From Elusimicrobiota bacterium (GTDB lineage: Bacteria; Elusimicrobiota; Elusimicrobia; FEN-1173): a stretch of DNA of 64,000 nt. Below the pieces are notes generated by a model that saw nothing but the letters and a program-made list of their open reading frames with translations, ran no database searches and had not been told where the DNA came from. The position numbers were made by a program, and so were the translations under genes. The stretch covers positions 1 through 64,000 of the forward strand of contig JAEURZ010000001.1 in the NCBI GenBank assembly GCA_016788905.1, written 5' to 3'. Below are positions 18,246 through 27,766 of this stretch, piece by piece (position 1 is the first letter of the stretch; every line of letters begins with the position of its first letter).

Positions 18246-18662
18246 TTAGGGGAGGTGCCGTTCCGCTGGGGCGGAGGTCTGCCGAACATAAATCGGCAAT
18301 GCCCCTTCCTGCCGCCCATCCACAGCCAAATCCACGGAATAGCGGCCGAATTTATCAAACCGCAATTGTTGGAAGTTTAGGATCAGGTTCGCTACCGAGG
18401 ATTCGTCCCCTTCCAGAGGGCGAATCTCAACCGTTGTTTCAAAGGGTGGCACGCTGGGGCGGCCGTCCTCATCCACCACGGCCACCTTCACTCGATGGGC
18501 GCCCACTTCAATACGCTTGAACCGAATACGAATGGCCACCGCACAGGAAGGATGAACCAAGGGCAGCTCGGGCACCCCAATGACATCGAACGCCCCCAAC
18601 ACATTCAATTTCCCACCGCCCTCCGTTGCCGCGTCACATAAAGCGAATATTTCTATTTTCAT
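18246..18662 (-). CDS. DUF6941-like small protein
   Basis: 138 aa from the ATG at 18662, with GGGG about 5 bases upstream; a longer in-frame start at 18749 would run into guaB3. It begins MKIEIFALCDAATEGGGKLN and has VHPSCAVAIRIRF and a C-terminal beta-rich region (RYSVDLAVDGRQEGALPIYV). This looks like the conserved-unknown DUF6941 family. No catalytic residues can be named. It sits 16 bases after guaB3 and just before the methyltransferase, so it belongs to the operon. Confidence 0.7.
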   Translation of the reverse strand: MKIEIFALCDAATEGGGKLNVLGAFDVIGVPELPLVHPSCAVAIRIRFKRIEVGAHRVKVAVVDEDGRPSVPPFETTVEIRPLEGDESSVANLILNFQQLRFDKFGRYSVDLAVDGRQEGALPIYVRQTSAPAERHLP

Positions 18663-18678
18663 AGGACCCCTTCTCTCC

Positions 18679-19842
18679 CTATTTCTTTCCCATCCCGACC
18701 TTTTGGGCCTGCTGGAAAAGTTTTCCCTCATGTTTAATTTCGGGGGCAATAATAATTTCCGTCAATTGAAACTCCTTCATGTTGCTCGCCCCCACGGCCC
18801 CCATGCAGGTGCGGATCGCGCCCACAAAGTTCTGCGTTCCATCGTCCAAAGACGCCGGTCCGAAAAGGATCTGCTTCAGACTTCCCACGGTCCCCACACG
18901 AACGCGGGTCCCTCGGGGAAGATTGTGGTGCGGGGTAGCCATGCCCCAGTGAAACCCGCGACCGGGGGACTCCTCGGCTCGGGCAAACACCGATCCCACC
19001 ATCACCGCGTCAGCGCCGGAAGCGAACGCCTTGCACACGTCCCCGCCCGTGGTCATCCCCCCATCTGTAATAATGGAGACATAACGGCCCGTTTTCTTGA
19101 AGTAGAAATCCCGTGCAGCGGCACAGTCCACGGTCGCCGTCACTTGGGGAACCCCCAGCCCTAAAACCCCGCGACTGGTACACGCGGCCCCGGGCCCCAC
19201 CCCCACCAAGAGAGCGGCGGCCCCGGTTTCCATCAGTTCGAGAGCCGCGCTGTGGGTCACCACGTTCCCAATAATGACAGGAATTTTCATTCGCTCACAG
19301 AATTTCGCCAAATCCACCACAGGCCCTTTCGACGACTTAAACCGGGCGGTGGTCACGGTTCCCTGAACCACAAACAGATCGGCCCCCGCGTCCGCGGCCG
19401 CTTTCCCCACCCGTTCCGCGTTCTGGGGAATGGAAGATACCGCGCACAACACACCTTCCGCCTTTATTTCCTTTACCCGTTGCGCCACCAGTTTGTCTTT
19501 AATGGGCTCTTTATAAATTTCCTGGACCAGTTTCGTGGCGGCTTCGGGCGTGGCTTCGGCGATTTTTTTGAACAACGGTTTGGGGTTCTCGTATCGGGTC
19601 TGGACCCCGTCCAAATTCAAGACCCCTAATCCCCCCAACCGTCCCATGGCAATGGCAAATTCCACATCCACCACCCCGTCCATCGCACTGGCCAAAATGG
19701 GGACCTGCAATTTCACCGAACCGATTTGGGTGGACACATCGGTGTCCTCCGGGTTCACCGTCACGGTGCCCGGAACCAGAGCCACTTCATCAAACCCATA
19801 GGCCCGTCGGGCCTCACGATCACGACCAATAAAGAACCCCAT
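18679..19842 (-). CDS. guaB3: GuaB3-family IMP dehydrogenase-like protein without CBS domains
   Basis: 387 aa, shorter than GuaB (~490) because the CBS pair is missing. The TIM barrel has PILASAMDGVVD, VVQGTVTTARF, VPGPG-type loop GVGPGAACTSRGVLGLGV with the catalytic cysteine, IITDGGMTTGGDVCKAFA and ADAVMVGS. This matches the GuaB3 branch known from actinobacteria and cyanobacteria, for which IMP oxidation to XMP has been proposed. With guaA two genes downstream, it probably supplies XMP. A conventional guaB could exist elsewhere in the genome. It begins 62 bases after the GGDEF gene. Confidence 0.88.
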   Translation of the reverse strand: MGFFIGRDREARRAYGFDEVALVPGTVTVNPEDTDVSTQIGSVKLQVPILASAMDGVVDVEFAIAMGRLGGLGVLNLDGVQTRYENPKPLFKKIAEATPEAATKLVQEIYKEPIKDKLVAQRVKEIKAEGVLCAVSSIPQNAERVGKAAADAGADLFVVQGTVTTARFKSSKGPVVDLAKFCERMKIPVIIGNVVTHSAALELMETGAAALLVGVGPGAACTSRGVLGLGVPQVTATVDCAAARDFYFKKTGRYVSIITDGGMTTGGDVCKAFASGADAVMVGSVFARAEESPGRGFHWGMATPHHNLPRGTRVRVGTVGSLKQILFGPASLDDGTQNFVGAIRTCMGAVGASNMKEFQLTEIIIAPEIKHEGKLFQQAQKVGMGKK

Positions 19843-19903
19843 AAATAAGTCTCCTTTTTCTTTCGTCCGAGAAATCCAGTGTTGAGGGGAGCGAAGTGAA
19901 CCG

Positions 19904-21031
19904 CTATTTTACCACAACGACAGAACACCGACCACCAAACCCATCACTTTCAAACCCACCGGCGGCCTCATCGGCAATCCAATGGGTGTTGTTCAGAAGG
20001 AACTTATACCGATAACGACCGGGTTTTAAGTCGAGAGAGATCTCCCAGTCTTTCCCGGTTTCCTGCCGCACCAATCCGTGCGCACGGTTGGACCAATTGT
20101 TAAAATCACCGACCACGGACACCTGAGTCACCGGCTCAGTGGTCTCGGTAAAACGGAACGGAACAGGTCGGAAAAGACTGACCTTGTTCCCCCCGAATTC
20201 TTTGGCTCGATAAAGCAATTCGTCCGCGGCCGCGATTAAATCCTCTTTGGAGCTAGCGTCCACGGGGAACTGGGCCAATCCTAAACTGATGGTCACGCCC
20301 ACCGTCTGGCAGTTCTCCTCAATTTGACGACAAATTTTTTCGGCAACGATTTCGGCTTCCGCCTTGGTGGCTTTCGGCAGGAGAAGAGCCATTTCGTCTC
20401 CTCCATAACGGGCCACCATGTCCGAGGCGCGCACGCACCCCCGAATGAGCCGGGCAATTTCTTGAAGGAGCAGGTCCCCGGCTTGATGCCCGTGTTCGTC
20501 GTTAAAGGGTTTGAAGTTGTCCAGATCCGCCATCAGAAGCGACACCGGGGCCTTCACATGGGAAGCGGCTTCAAGCACCTTCGTGGTGTGGTCCATAAAA
20601 TAGCGCCGATTGTAGAGTCCCGTGAGGGCGTCCGTTCGAGACAAGCGAACCGTCCGCCGGAAATCGTGGGAATTAATGATGCGGGGCGCGATCAAAAGTT
20701 TCCGAACATTCAACAGATAATCGAACGCCGACACCCGGATTCCCACATTTCGTCCCAACCGCTCGCTCATAAGGAATTTGTGGTCCAGAATTTCCTTCCA
20801 CAACGCCTGAGCCTGACCTTCCGCGTATCGCTCGGAAGTCAAATAGAACAGGACTTCACTAAAAAAACTTTCTTTTCTTTCTTCTCGCAAAGACGCCACG
20901 AAATCGCGCGTGATCTCCGTGGGGATCACATCGCCCCCCAGCGCGTCGACGATCTTGTGCCCCTTGTCTTCCAAGTCGGCAATGTCTGGGAGCACCGCCG
21001 GATGTTTATCCATGAGTTCCAGGGGCGTCAT
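19904..21031 (-). CDS. Diguanylate cyclase-like protein with C-terminal glycogen-binding (CBM48/AMPK-type) domain
   Basis: 375 aa. Residues 1-125 are helical with no recognised domain. The GGDEF domain covers about 130-290: [34 protein letters not shown], and [12 protein letters not shown] at 208-219. The active-site loop is GGDEM rather than GGDEF, and the RxxD inhibitory site (RASD, 201-204) is present, so c-di-GMP synthesis with product inhibition is plausible. Residues 300-375 ([35 protein letters not shown]) match the E-set carbohydrate-binding module found in AMPK beta and glycogen-branching enzymes. No membrane segment. The ATG overlaps the dcd stop in ATGA. Confidence 0.85.
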   Translation of the reverse strand: MTPLELMDKHPAVLPDIADLEDKGHKIVDALGGDVIPTEITRDFVASLREERKESFFSEVLFYLTSERYAEGQAQALWKEILDHKFLMSERLGRNVGIRVSAFDYLLNVRKLLIAPRIINSHDFRRTVRLSRTDALTGLYNRRYFMDHTTKVLEAASHVKAPVSLLMADLDNFKPFNDEHGHQAGDLLLQEIARLIRGCVRASDMVARYGGDEMALLLPKATKAEAEIVAEKICRQIEENCQTVGVTISLGLAQFPVDASSKEDLIAAADELLYRAKEFGGNKVSLFRPVPFRFTETTEPVTQVSVVGDFNNWSNRAHGLVRQETGKDWEISLDLKPGRYRYKFLLNNTHWIADEAAGGFESDGFGGRCSVVVVK

Positions 21032-21585
21032 AGTTTTCCAAACGTAATGGCCGTCTGCCCTTGATATTTCCCCTTGCGGTCCGCGTAGGACACTTCACAC
21101 ACTTCGTCGGATTCCAGGAACAACACCTGGGCAATCCCTTCGTTGGCATACACCCGGGCACGAAACGGCGATGTGTTGGAAATTTCCATGGTCACAAACC
21201 CTTCCCATTCCGGCTCAAAGGGCGTCACATTCACCACCAGGCCACAACGGGCGTATGTGCTTTTCCCGAAAGTGATGGTCACGACGTTCCGTGGGATACG
21301 AAAATATTCCAAGGATTGGGCCAAGACAACCCCGTGCGGTGGGATTTCCACAAACGAGTCGGTCTGAACATCCACAAACGCCTCGGGTGTGGCCCGCTTT
21401 GGGTCCATCACACTGCCACTCCCTACTTGGGCCACCTTGAAGCGATTGCCCACACGCATGTCGTAACCGTAACTGGAGAGACCGTAGGAAATCACCCCTT
21501 CGCGCTTTTGGGCTTCCACAAACGGTTCGATCATTCGGTGCTCCAACGCCATCGCCCGGATCCAACGGTCCGATTTTACAGACAT
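21028..21585 (-). CDS. dcd: dCTP deaminase
   Basis: 185 aa from the ATG at 21585, 10 bases after nrdJ. It deaminates dCTP to dUTP, feeding dTMP synthesis. Diagnostic segments are [32 protein letters not shown] with the catalytic glutamate, and [20 protein letters not shown]. It lies between the ribonucleotide reductase and the GGDEF gene, forming a deoxynucleotide module. An in-frame TTG at 21624 would overlap nrdJ and is less likely. Confidence 0.95.
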   Translation of the reverse strand: MSVKSDRWIRAMALEHRMIEPFVEAQKREGVISYGLSSYGYDMRVGNRFKVAQVGSGSVMDPKRATPEAFVDVQTDSFVEIPPHGVVLAQSLEYFRIPRNVVTITFGKSTYARCGLVVNVTPFEPEWEGFVTMEISNTSPFRARVYANEGIAQVLFLESDEVCEVSYADRKGKYQGQTAITFGKL

Positions 21586-21595
21586 GGGGGGACCG

Positions 21596-24187
21596 TCAGG
21601 AACATTCGGAATGACCGCAATCAAAACAGGTCACCCCGGTGCATCCGCTCTGCTGGGCCACGTTCGCGGAGAAACAGTCCGGGCAATAGAGGGCGGACGA
21701 TCGATCCCACAGTTCCAACCCTCCCTTCGACTCCGCCACCGCCATCGGAGGCGAATCCATCATCCCATGCTTCTGGAGATGCGTGCGAAGGGCAATCGCA
21801 ATGGCGTGGGGAATGGAATCCACCCGCTGCGCACCGAACCCAAAGGGCCGATCGCCCTTGACGGAATTTAAATGCTTGAGGATCCGCTTGGGATCGCCTC
21901 CCGTTTCCAGATATTTGGAAATCATAATCCCCACCACGGAGGTCAATCCCGAAATATCGGTTCCCAACGGAGACAGGCTGGTGAAAAGCCGGTAAGGCCC
22001 CGTTTCGTCGAAATCGATATGGACGTGCAACCCGCCATGACCCGTACGAATCTCGTAATACTCCGATGACATTCCCCGTGACGCATCCCGGGCTTTCGGT
22101 TTTTCCGGAGCCCCGGCGGCGCCCAAGTTCAGCACCTGCTGACTCTTGGATCCATCGCGGTAGATCGTAATCCCCTTACACCCCGCCTGATACGCCTGGC
22201 GGTAAGCGTCTTTCACGTCTTCCCGGGTGGCGGTGCTGGACATATTGATGGTCTTGGACACCGCGTTGTCCGTATGGGTCTGGAAAGCGGCCTGGATCTG
22301 AACATGGAACGGTACCGCCACATCGTGAGACGTGGCGAACAGCTTCTGAAACCGCTCAGGGATTTCTTTGATCCCCCGGGCCGATTTGTGGTTCGCTTCG
22401 ACTTTTTTCCACAACTCCGTTTCAGACAAACCGAAGTAATTGTTCCGTTTGGCCACCTCACGAAAGAGCGGGTTCACTTCAAAAAACACATCCCCCTCTT
22501 CCGGTTTTTGCCCTTTTTTCAAGGCGTCCAACGCTTTAGCGTTGTAGCGGGTGTACGTGATGGCGAAGAAGGGCTCGATGCCGGCCCCCTGCAATCCCGC
22601 GGTCAACCCGATCGTCCCCGTCGGGGCGATGGTGGTCCGGGCGCAATGACGGGGCATACGTTCCTCCCCGCGAAAGTGCGGGCTTTCCCGGTCAAAGATA
22701 GACCCTCTCCAATTGGGAAACATCCCGCGCTCTTCGGCCAACCCTTCCGAAGACTCCAACGCTTTCCCGTTCACGAAACCCATCACCTCGCTGGCGGCCT
22801 GGAGGGACTCGTCCGAATCATACGGAATGCCCATTTTAACCAGCGCTTCCGCCCAGCCCATAACCCCCAACCCGATTCGCCGGTTCCCTTTGGATAGTTC
22901 CTCGATTTGCGGCAAAGGATAGTTGTTCACTTCGATCACGTTGTCCAAGAATCGAACCGCCAAGTCCACGGTGGTGGCCAACCGGTCCCAATTCATTTTT
23001 CCATGCCCCACTTCCCCCTCCACGAAATTGGAGAGGTTGATGGACCCCAAATTGCAGGGTTCGTTCGGCAGGAGCGGTTGCTCCCCGCACGGGTTGGTGC
23101 TTTCAATCTGCCCTAAATGTGGTGTCGGGTTGGAGGGACTGTTGTTGATGCGGTCAATAAAAATGATCCCGGGATCGCCCGAGCGCCAGGCCCCATCCAC
23201 CATTTTGTCAAAAATCACCCGGGCGTTTAATCGTTTCCCCGTTGGCAAAAGGGTACGGGGGTTGAGGAGATCGTATTCTTCTCCCTTCTCCGCCGCCGCC
23301 ATGAACTTCCCATCCACTGTGACGGAAACGTTGAAGTTCTCCATCACGCCGGGTTTTGTCTTCATCTCGATGAATTCCTCGATCTCCGGGTGCCAGTAAG
23401 GCAGAATACCCATGTTGGCTCCCCGGCGAGTTCCCCCCTGCTTCACCACGTCGGTCATCTTGTCAAAGATTTGCATGAAACTCAGGGCCCCGGAAGCGGT
23501 CCCCTTGGTCGACTTCACGTTATCCCCTGAAGGGCGGACCCGCTGGAACGAAAAACCGGTTCCCCCGCCCGACTTATGAATGAGCGCCTGGTATTTGAGC
23601 GCGTCCGCAATTCCCTCCATGGAATCGGGGATCGGGAGCACGTAACAGGCCGAAAGTTGTTGAAGTTCACGACCCGCGTTCATCAAGGTGGGGGAATTTG
23701 GCAAAAAATCAAACCGGGACAGCATCCCATAAAATTTATCGCGCCACACCTCTGTCAAGGCCGCCGCCGCGGGGATTTCCGCGGCCACGCGTTTGAGATT
23801 TCCAAGGAAAACACTGAAATTCTTATCCCGATCGTCCGAGCTTAAAATGCCCGAGTGGAGGAGGTTCATGCGGGATTTCTGGTTTTTTCGCGTGGGGACG
23901 TCCACCACCTGCCGCTTCACCCCATCCCACAAATGCCACCCATCCGCTTCCGGAGCGTGCAAAAGTTCCGCCAAAGCCACATTCCCCGCCACCCGGTCCA
24001 ACCACACTTCGGGCGAAGGATCGTTTCGCAAATATTTATCGCGGATCACTTTTCGTTGATTTTCGGTTAACCGCATCGGGGGACGGGCCGCTGGAGTTCC
24101 CGCGCGTTGTGCCGCCGCAACAACGGGAGGGAGGGTCGCCGCGTTCACGGCGCCATTGGTGCGAGTGGGCGTTTCAACTGGATTCAT
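21596..24187 (-). CDS. nrdJ: Adenosylcobalamin-dependent (class II) ribonucleotide reductase
   Basis: 863 aa from the ATG at 24187, which has GAGAGAGG 8 bases upstream; earlier in-frame ATGs lack a site. It reduces ribonucleotides to deoxyribonucleotides without oxygen requirement. Visible are [18 protein letters not shown] with one redox cysteine, [20 protein letters not shown] with the radical-bearing cysteine, [20 protein letters not shown], and a C-terminal cysteine cluster ([18 protein letters not shown]) that probably binds zinc and shuttles electrons. It follows nrdR, its expected repressor, with only 34 bases between. Confidence 0.96.
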   Translation of the reverse strand: MNPVETPTRTNGAVNAATLPPVVAAAQRAGTPAARPPMRLTENQRKVIRDKYLRNDPSPEVWLDRVAGNVALAELLHAPEADGWHLWDGVKRQVVDVPTRKNQKSRMNLLHSGILSSDDRDKNFSVFLGNLKRVAAEIPAAAALTEVWRDKFYGMLSRFDFLPNSPTLMNAGRELQQLSACYVLPIPDSMEGIADALKYQALIHKSGGGTGFSFQRVRPSGDNVKSTKGTASGALSFMQIFDKMTDVVKQGGTRRGANMGILPYWHPEIEEFIEMKTKPGVMENFNVSVTVDGKFMAAAEKGEEYDLLNPRTLLPTGKRLNARVIFDKMVDGAWRSGDPGIIFIDRINNSPSNPTPHLGQIESTNPCGEQPLLPNEPCNLGSINLSNFVEGEVGHGKMNWDRLATTVDLAVRFLDNVIEVNNYPLPQIEELSKGNRRIGLGVMGWAEALVKMGIPYDSDESLQAASEVMGFVNGKALESSEGLAEERGMFPNWRGSIFDRESPHFRGEERMPRHCARTTIAPTGTIGLTAGLQGAGIEPFFAITYTRYNAKALDALKKGQKPEEGDVFFEVNPLFREVAKRNNYFGLSETELWKKVEANHKSARGIKEIPERFQKLFATSHDVAVPFHVQIQAAFQTHTDNAVSKTINMSSTATREDVKDAYRQAYQAGCKGITIYRDGSKSQQVLNLGAAGAPEKPKARDASRGMSSEYYEIRTGHGGLHVHIDFDETGPYRLFTSLSPLGTDISGLTSVVGIMISKYLETGGDPKRILKHLNSVKGDRPFGFGAQRVDSIPHAIAIALRTHLQKHGMMDSPPMAVAESKGGLELWDRSSALYCPDCFSANVAQQSGCTGVTCFDCGHSECS

Positions 24188-24210
24188 GGGATTACCTCTC
24201 TCATTCATGA

Positions 24211-24226
24211 CGATATAGTGTTTAAA
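24211..24226 (-). promoter_or_regulatory. Possible NrdR box half-site before nrdJ
   Basis: On the minus strand the sequence contains ACACTATAT, a perfect left half of the NrdR box (ACACWATATATWGTGT); the right half is degenerate. It overlaps the 3' end of nrdR and lies 24 bases before the nrdJ start. A single half-site is weak evidence. Confidence 0.25.
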
Positions 24227-24833
24227 CTTTAGCCAACCGATCCGCCCCCAACGAAGGAGACAGATCCTCACGAGAAACGGGTGATAAACGAAGGGAAGAG
24301 ATCTCGGTCTTTCGATCCGCCGTCTTCCCGTTTCGATCAGCGGAAGGGGTGTTTATTTTCTCTTTGATTCGGGCGCGATCCTGGTGCGAACGTTTTACCT
24401 TGCGAAGTTCCGCCATAAACGTGTCCACGTCGCCAAACGATCGATACACCGAAGCAAAACGCACATAGGCCACCGCGTCCATGTCGTAAAGACGTTTCAA
24501 AATCCGTCGGCCAATTTCAACTGAAGGGACTTCCAAAACACAATCCTGGAGGCCGTATTCAACTTCGGCCACCAAACGTTCTATGATCGCCGGCGAGATG
24601 GGCCGCTTTTGGCAGGCCCGCTGAATGCCTTCCCGCATTTTGTCCCGATTGAATGGTTCACGCCGGTTGTCCCGCTTGACCACCATGAGCGGGGTTGTCT
24701 CCACTCGTTCGTACGTGGTGAAGCGCTTCCCACAGTGGAGACAGGCACGCCGACGTCGAATGACAGAAGCCGACTCCAAGGGTCGACTGTCAACGACGCG
24801 GTCATCAGGATGGTCACAGGTTGGGCAGCGCAT
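24222..24833 (-). CDS. nrdR: Transcriptional repressor of ribonucleotide reductase genes, with C-terminal extension
   Basis: 203 aa from the ATG at 24833. The zinc ribbon uses CPTC and CLHC (MRCPTCDHPDDRVVDSR, RRACLHCGKRFTTYERVE); the ATP-cone is VVKRDNRREPFNRDKMREGI to about residue 145. NrdR senses the dATP/ATP state and represses nrd genes. Normal length is about 150-160 aa; here roughly 50 extra polar residues (ARIKEKINTPSADRNGKTAD onward) follow, of unknown use and low complexity. First gene of the long minus-strand block. Confidence 0.95.
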   Translation of the reverse strand: MRCPTCDHPDDRVVDSRPLESASVIRRRRACLHCGKRFTTYERVETTPLMVVKRDNRREPFNRDKMREGIQRACQKRPISPAIIERLVAEVEYGLQDCVLEVPSVEIGRRILKRLYDMDAVAYVRFASVYRSFGDVDTFMAELRKVKRSHQDRARIKEKINTPSADRNGKTADRKTEISSLRLSPVSREDLSPSLGADRLAKV

Positions 24834-24875
24834 AGAATGGGCTACAACACAATAGGTGGTAGTCTTCCTCCCAGA

Positions 24876-24904
24876 ATTATACCACATCTTGGAACGGGCC
24901 ATAA
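24876..24904 (-). promoter_or_regulatory. Sigma70-like promoter of nrdR
   Basis: Minus strand: TATAAT at 24876-24881, extended by TGG, with a weak -35 TTATGG at 24899-24904 after a 17-base spacer. It lies about 43 bases before the nrdR ATG. ACACAATA at 24846-24853 (plus strand), just downstream, could be half of an NrdR box. Confidence 0.5.
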
Positions 24905-25251
24905 CAAGACCGGGCCCAGCGGTTGTGGCGAGGCGTATCTTACACCACTAGCCCTAGAGCCTGTCAAGAAGTTTTATTTCCGAGGAGAGAGGCCTTATTC
25001 TCGGCGGAAAATGTTTCTTGTAAATTTTTATACCCGTATTTTTTCGATGAGGATCGACGGAAATGAGGCCCTTGCGGTGGATATCTATTTTACTTTCTAC
25101 GACGGCAAATCTCTCGAAGACTTCCGAGCCATAAAAGATTTTTTTATTGTCACATGGGCGTCACATTCATTTTACTTCCCCGCAATGGCCTTCCCATGAG
25201 GTCTGATGTAATGTGTTGGCAAAACAAACGACATCACAGGAGAGGCCCAAG
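24905..25251. other. Divergent intergenic region between the nrd-pur block and the phosphate block
   Basis: About 350 bases. No coding region is supported: a plus-strand open frame spanning nrdR antisense is a shadow. Contents are the nrdR promoter edge and a possible Pho box at 25147-25164. The middle (24950-25140) shows nothing recognisable. Confidence 0.6.
25147..25164 (+). promoter_or_regulatory. Possible Pho box
   Basis: TTGTCAC-ATGG-GCGTCAC gives two 7-base half-repeats with an 11-base period, like the PhoB consensus CTGTCAT-N4-CTGTCAY; ATTTTAC follows at the next 11-base step. It is about 90 bases before the small gene that opens the phosphate block. The expected -10 element is not at the classical distance; TGTAAT at 25206-25211 is a possible alternative. 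Confidence 0.4.
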
Positions 25252-25425
25252 ATGAGCCCACGCACGCTGAAAGCGGATCGGATTCGAGCCGCGTTAAAAG
25301 AAACAGAAGAGCAGGTGAGAGAAACGTTAATGGACCTGGAATCCAACGATGTGGACGACCAGGCGGTGGCGGAACGACTCCGCGCCTTGGAAGTGAACGT
25401 CCGCCGGCTTCGCCGAGCGGCTTAA
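25252..25425 (+). CDS. Small helical protein heading the phosphate block
   Basis: 57 aa from the ATG at 25252, chosen because AGGAGAGG lies just upstream; a GTG at 25213 is in frame but lacks a site. Composition is highly charged and helical (DRIRAALKETEEQVRETLMD, VAERLRALEVNVRRLRRAA), compatible with a coiled coil. No family recognised. It is 62 bases before the porin gene and may share its promoter. Confidence 0.6.
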   Translation: MSPRTLKADRIRAALKETEEQVRETLMDLESNDVDDQAVAERLRALEVNVRRLRRAA

Positions 25426-25487
25426 CCCAAAAACAATATTTTCAAAACCGGGGCCTTGCCCAGGGTAAAATCACAGGAGGAAGTTCA

Positions 25488-26627
25488 ATGACTCGTCTTC
25501 AAAAATTCAACCACAAGCGGTCTATTCTCATGGCCACCGCCGTTGCCTTGTTAGGTGCAGGCCTTCAAGCCGCGGACATCAAACTTGGGAACGCAGGGGA
25601 ACTTGAAATGAAAGGGGATTTACGACTCCGCCAAGAATCCAAAACCGAAAGGGGAGCGACGACGGACAAAAACAAAACCAATAACCGACAACGGTTTCGC
25701 CTTAGAATCGGTATGAACTACAAAATCGACTCGAAGTTGAGCGTTAAAACCCGCCTCGCGTCAGGCGCGGGGGAGCAAACGTCCACGAACCAAACCCTGG
25801 GGAACAACGGCTCCCAAAAAGCGCTCTTTATTGACCAAGCGTATCTGGAGTTCAAACCAATCGACGGATTGGCTCTTTTCGGCGGTCGGATGAACAACAA
25901 CTTGTGGCAAACCTACACCTCCGACATTGTCTGGGACACCGACTACAACCCAGAAGGGATCGCGGAAAGCCTGAAGATTCCTGTTGGAAACGCCCGTGTC
26001 TTCATTAACGCCTTCCAGGCCTCCATTAATGAAGATAAAGCCGGATCCGCCCACGCCGATAGACCCCAGTATCTTATTTCAAACCAAGTGGGCTTTATGC
26101 TTCCTGCGCCCCTGGATTCCCGGATCACGATCGCGGGGGCCATCCACAATTGGGTGAACGAATCCTCCACCTGGACAACCGTAGATCCGGGGAACACCAA
26201 GAAAACCAACACGGCCCTTAACGATATTCGTGTGGGCGAATTGACCGGAGAGTTATTCACCACGCTACCGGTTGTTGACCTCCCACTTTCGGTTCAGGGA
26301 ACCTACATTAAGAACACCGAATCCCGGAAAACGATTCAACCCAACGACACCACCGGTTATCAATGGGGAGGGATTGTGGGAAAAGCGGACAAGAAAAACA
26401 ACCTGGAGGTCGCCTTTTTCCGAAAGTCCTCCGGGAAGGATTCAACCAAAGATGACGTGGCCGACGCCGACTTTCCCGGCACAGACCGAGTGGGCAATAT
26501 CTATTGGTTGGCTTACGGGGTATCGGACGTGGCCCAACTGAAAGCCAAGTATTTTGACACCCAGGTCATCAACGGGTCGAAAAAAGACATTCAACTCCTG
26601 CAAATTGACTTGCAGGTCAAATTCTAA
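25488..26627 (+). CDS. Outer-membrane porin, probably phosphate-related
   Basis: 379 aa with a strong ribosome binding site (AGGAGGAAG). Signal peptide through about residue 28 (ATAVALLGAGLQA, cleavage before ADIKL). The rest alternates hydrophobic and polar residues as in beta-barrel strands (GDLRLRQESK, QRFRLRIGMNYKIDSKLSVK, GLALFGGRMNNN), and the chain ends in KF with the terminal aromatic used for BAM-dependent insertion. It resembles putative single-chain porins of the OprP/alginate-export type. Placement 22 bases before pstS suggests that it passes phosphate across the outer membrane; specificity is inferred. Confidence 0.8.
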   Translation: MTRLQKFNHKRSILMATAVALLGAGLQAADIKLGNAGELEMKGDLRLRQESKTERGATTDKNKTNNRQRFRLRIGMNYKIDSKLSVKTRLASGAGEQTSTNQTLGNNGSQKALFIDQAYLEFKPIDGLALFGGRMNNNLWQTYTSDIVWDTDYNPEGIAESLKIPVGNARVFINAFQASINEDKAGSAHADRPQYLISNQVGFMLPAPLDSRITIAGAIHNWVNESSTWTTVDPGNTKKTNTALNDIRVGELTGELFTTLPVVDLPLSVQGTYIKNTESRKTIQPNDTTGYQWGGIVGKADKKNNLEVAFFRKSSGKDSTKDDVADADFPGTDRVGNIYWLAYGVSDVAQLKAKYFDTQVINGSKKDIQLLQIDLQVKF

Positions 26628-26649
26628 CAGCCGTTCACAGGAGATATTT

Positions 26650-27639
26650 ATGACGAATAAATGGATCAGCCGTTTCATCGCGGGGACCTTGCTCCTCGCC
26701 GTGGTTCCCGGCCTTCGCGCCGAACGCAGGTTGATTAAGATCGACGGGTCCAGCACCGTGTTCCCGATCACCGAAGCGGTCGCCGAGGAATTCATGAAAA
26801 CGGGAGACACCCAGATCACCGTGGGGATTTCAGGCACCGGAGGTGGATTCAAGAAGTTTTGCCGGGGAGAGATTGACCTCTCCAACGCCTCCCGCCCCAT
26901 TCTCCGCAAGGAGATGGACGCGTGTTTGGAAGCGGGGATTCAGTATATTGAACTTCCCGTGGCCTTTGACGCCTTGACCGTTGTGATCAATCCCAAAAAC
27001 ACCTGGGCCAAAACCATGACCGTGGCGGAATTGAACAAAATTTGGTCGCCGGAAGCCCAAGCAAAGATCACGAAATGGAACCAAGTGAACCCGAACTGGC
27101 CCGACAAACCCCTCAAGCTCTACGGACCGGGCGCGGATTCGGGGACCTTCGACTACTTCACAGAAGCCATCGTGGGGAAATCCAAGTCCAGCCGAGGGGA
27201 CTTCACCGCTTCTGAGGATGACAACGTCCTGGTTCAGGGCGTCTCAAACGACGAAGGAGGGCTGGGGTATTTCGGGTTGGCCTACTACCTGGAAAACAAA
27301 GACGCCCTCCAAGCGGTTGCGGTGGACGGTGGAAAGGGAGGCGTTCTCCCCTCCATGGAAACGGTTAAAGACGGGTCTTACACCCCTCTTTCTCGACCCA
27401 TCTTCGTTTACGTCGCGAAGAAATCCGCCCGACGCCCCGAGGTCGAACGTTTCGTTAACTTCTACCTGAAACAGGCTCCATCGCTGGTGAGCGATGTTAA
27501 ATATGTGCCCCTTCCTCAAGCGGAGTATGATGGCGTGAGTCAACGGTTTCAGAAACGGGAAGCCGGAACCGCGTTTGGTGGAAAAGCCGAAGTGGGCGTT
27601 TCTATCATGGAATTACTGAACCGACGTCCCAAACTCTAA
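26650..27639 (+). CDS. pstS: Periplasmic phosphate-binding protein of the Pst ABC transporter
   Basis: 329 aa from the ATG at 26650, with ACAGGAGA 7 bases upstream; the open frame extends further back into the porin gene. Signal peptide MTNKWISRFIAGTLLLAVVP to about residue 24. Ligand-binding motifs: IDGSSTVFPITEAVAEEF, VGISGTGGGFKKFCRGEID, GPGADSGTFDYFTEA. These match PstS of the PBP-like superfamily. Most abundant component in such operons; two hairpins downstream fit differential expression. Confidence 0.96.
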   Translation: MTNKWISRFIAGTLLLAVVPGLRAERRLIKIDGSSTVFPITEAVAEEFMKTGDTQITVGISGTGGGFKKFCRGEIDLSNASRPILRKEMDACLEAGIQYIELPVAFDALTVVINPKNTWAKTMTVAELNKIWSPEAQAKITKWNQVNPNWPDKPLKLYGPGADSGTFDYFTEAIVGKSKSSRGDFTASEDDNVLVQGVSNDEGGLGYFGLAYYLENKDALQAVAVDGGKGGVLPSMETVKDGSYTPLSRPIFVYVAKKSARRPEVERFVNFYLKQAPSLVSDVKYVPLPQAEYDGVSQRFQKREAGTAFGGKAEVGVSIMELLNRRPKL

Positions 27640-27645
27640 ACAAAA

Positions 27646-27686
27646 CCCCACCGTTCTCCCGCAAGGGAACGGTGGGGGCTTTTGGA
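27646..27686 (+). terminator. Hairpin after pstS (intrinsic terminator or attenuator)
   Basis: CCCCACCGTTC (27646-27656) pairs perfectly with GAACGGTGGGG (27667-27677) across a 10-base loop, followed by GCTTTT. The short T-run suggests partial termination, leaving some read-through into pstC. Confidence 0.65.
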
Positions 27687-27714
27687 GAGCCCCCGCAGAT
27701 GATGGGGGCTCTCC
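27684..27714. repeat. Second perfect hairpin between pstS and pstC
   Basis: GGAGAGCCCCC (27684-27694) and GGGGGCTCTCC (27704-27714) form a perfect 11-bp stem with a 9-base loop and no T-run. It could protect the pstS mRNA 3' end or pause polymerase. Confidence 0.6.
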
Positions 27715-27766
27715 AAAGGTGGTAGAATACTCACCGCAACACATACCCGCTTCGTTTCCGGTGACC

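Noticed and set aside
24609-25199. 196-codon plus-strand frame antisense to nrdR
   Set aside because: It covers nrdR and its promoter on the other strand, and the nrdR product is clearly conserved.
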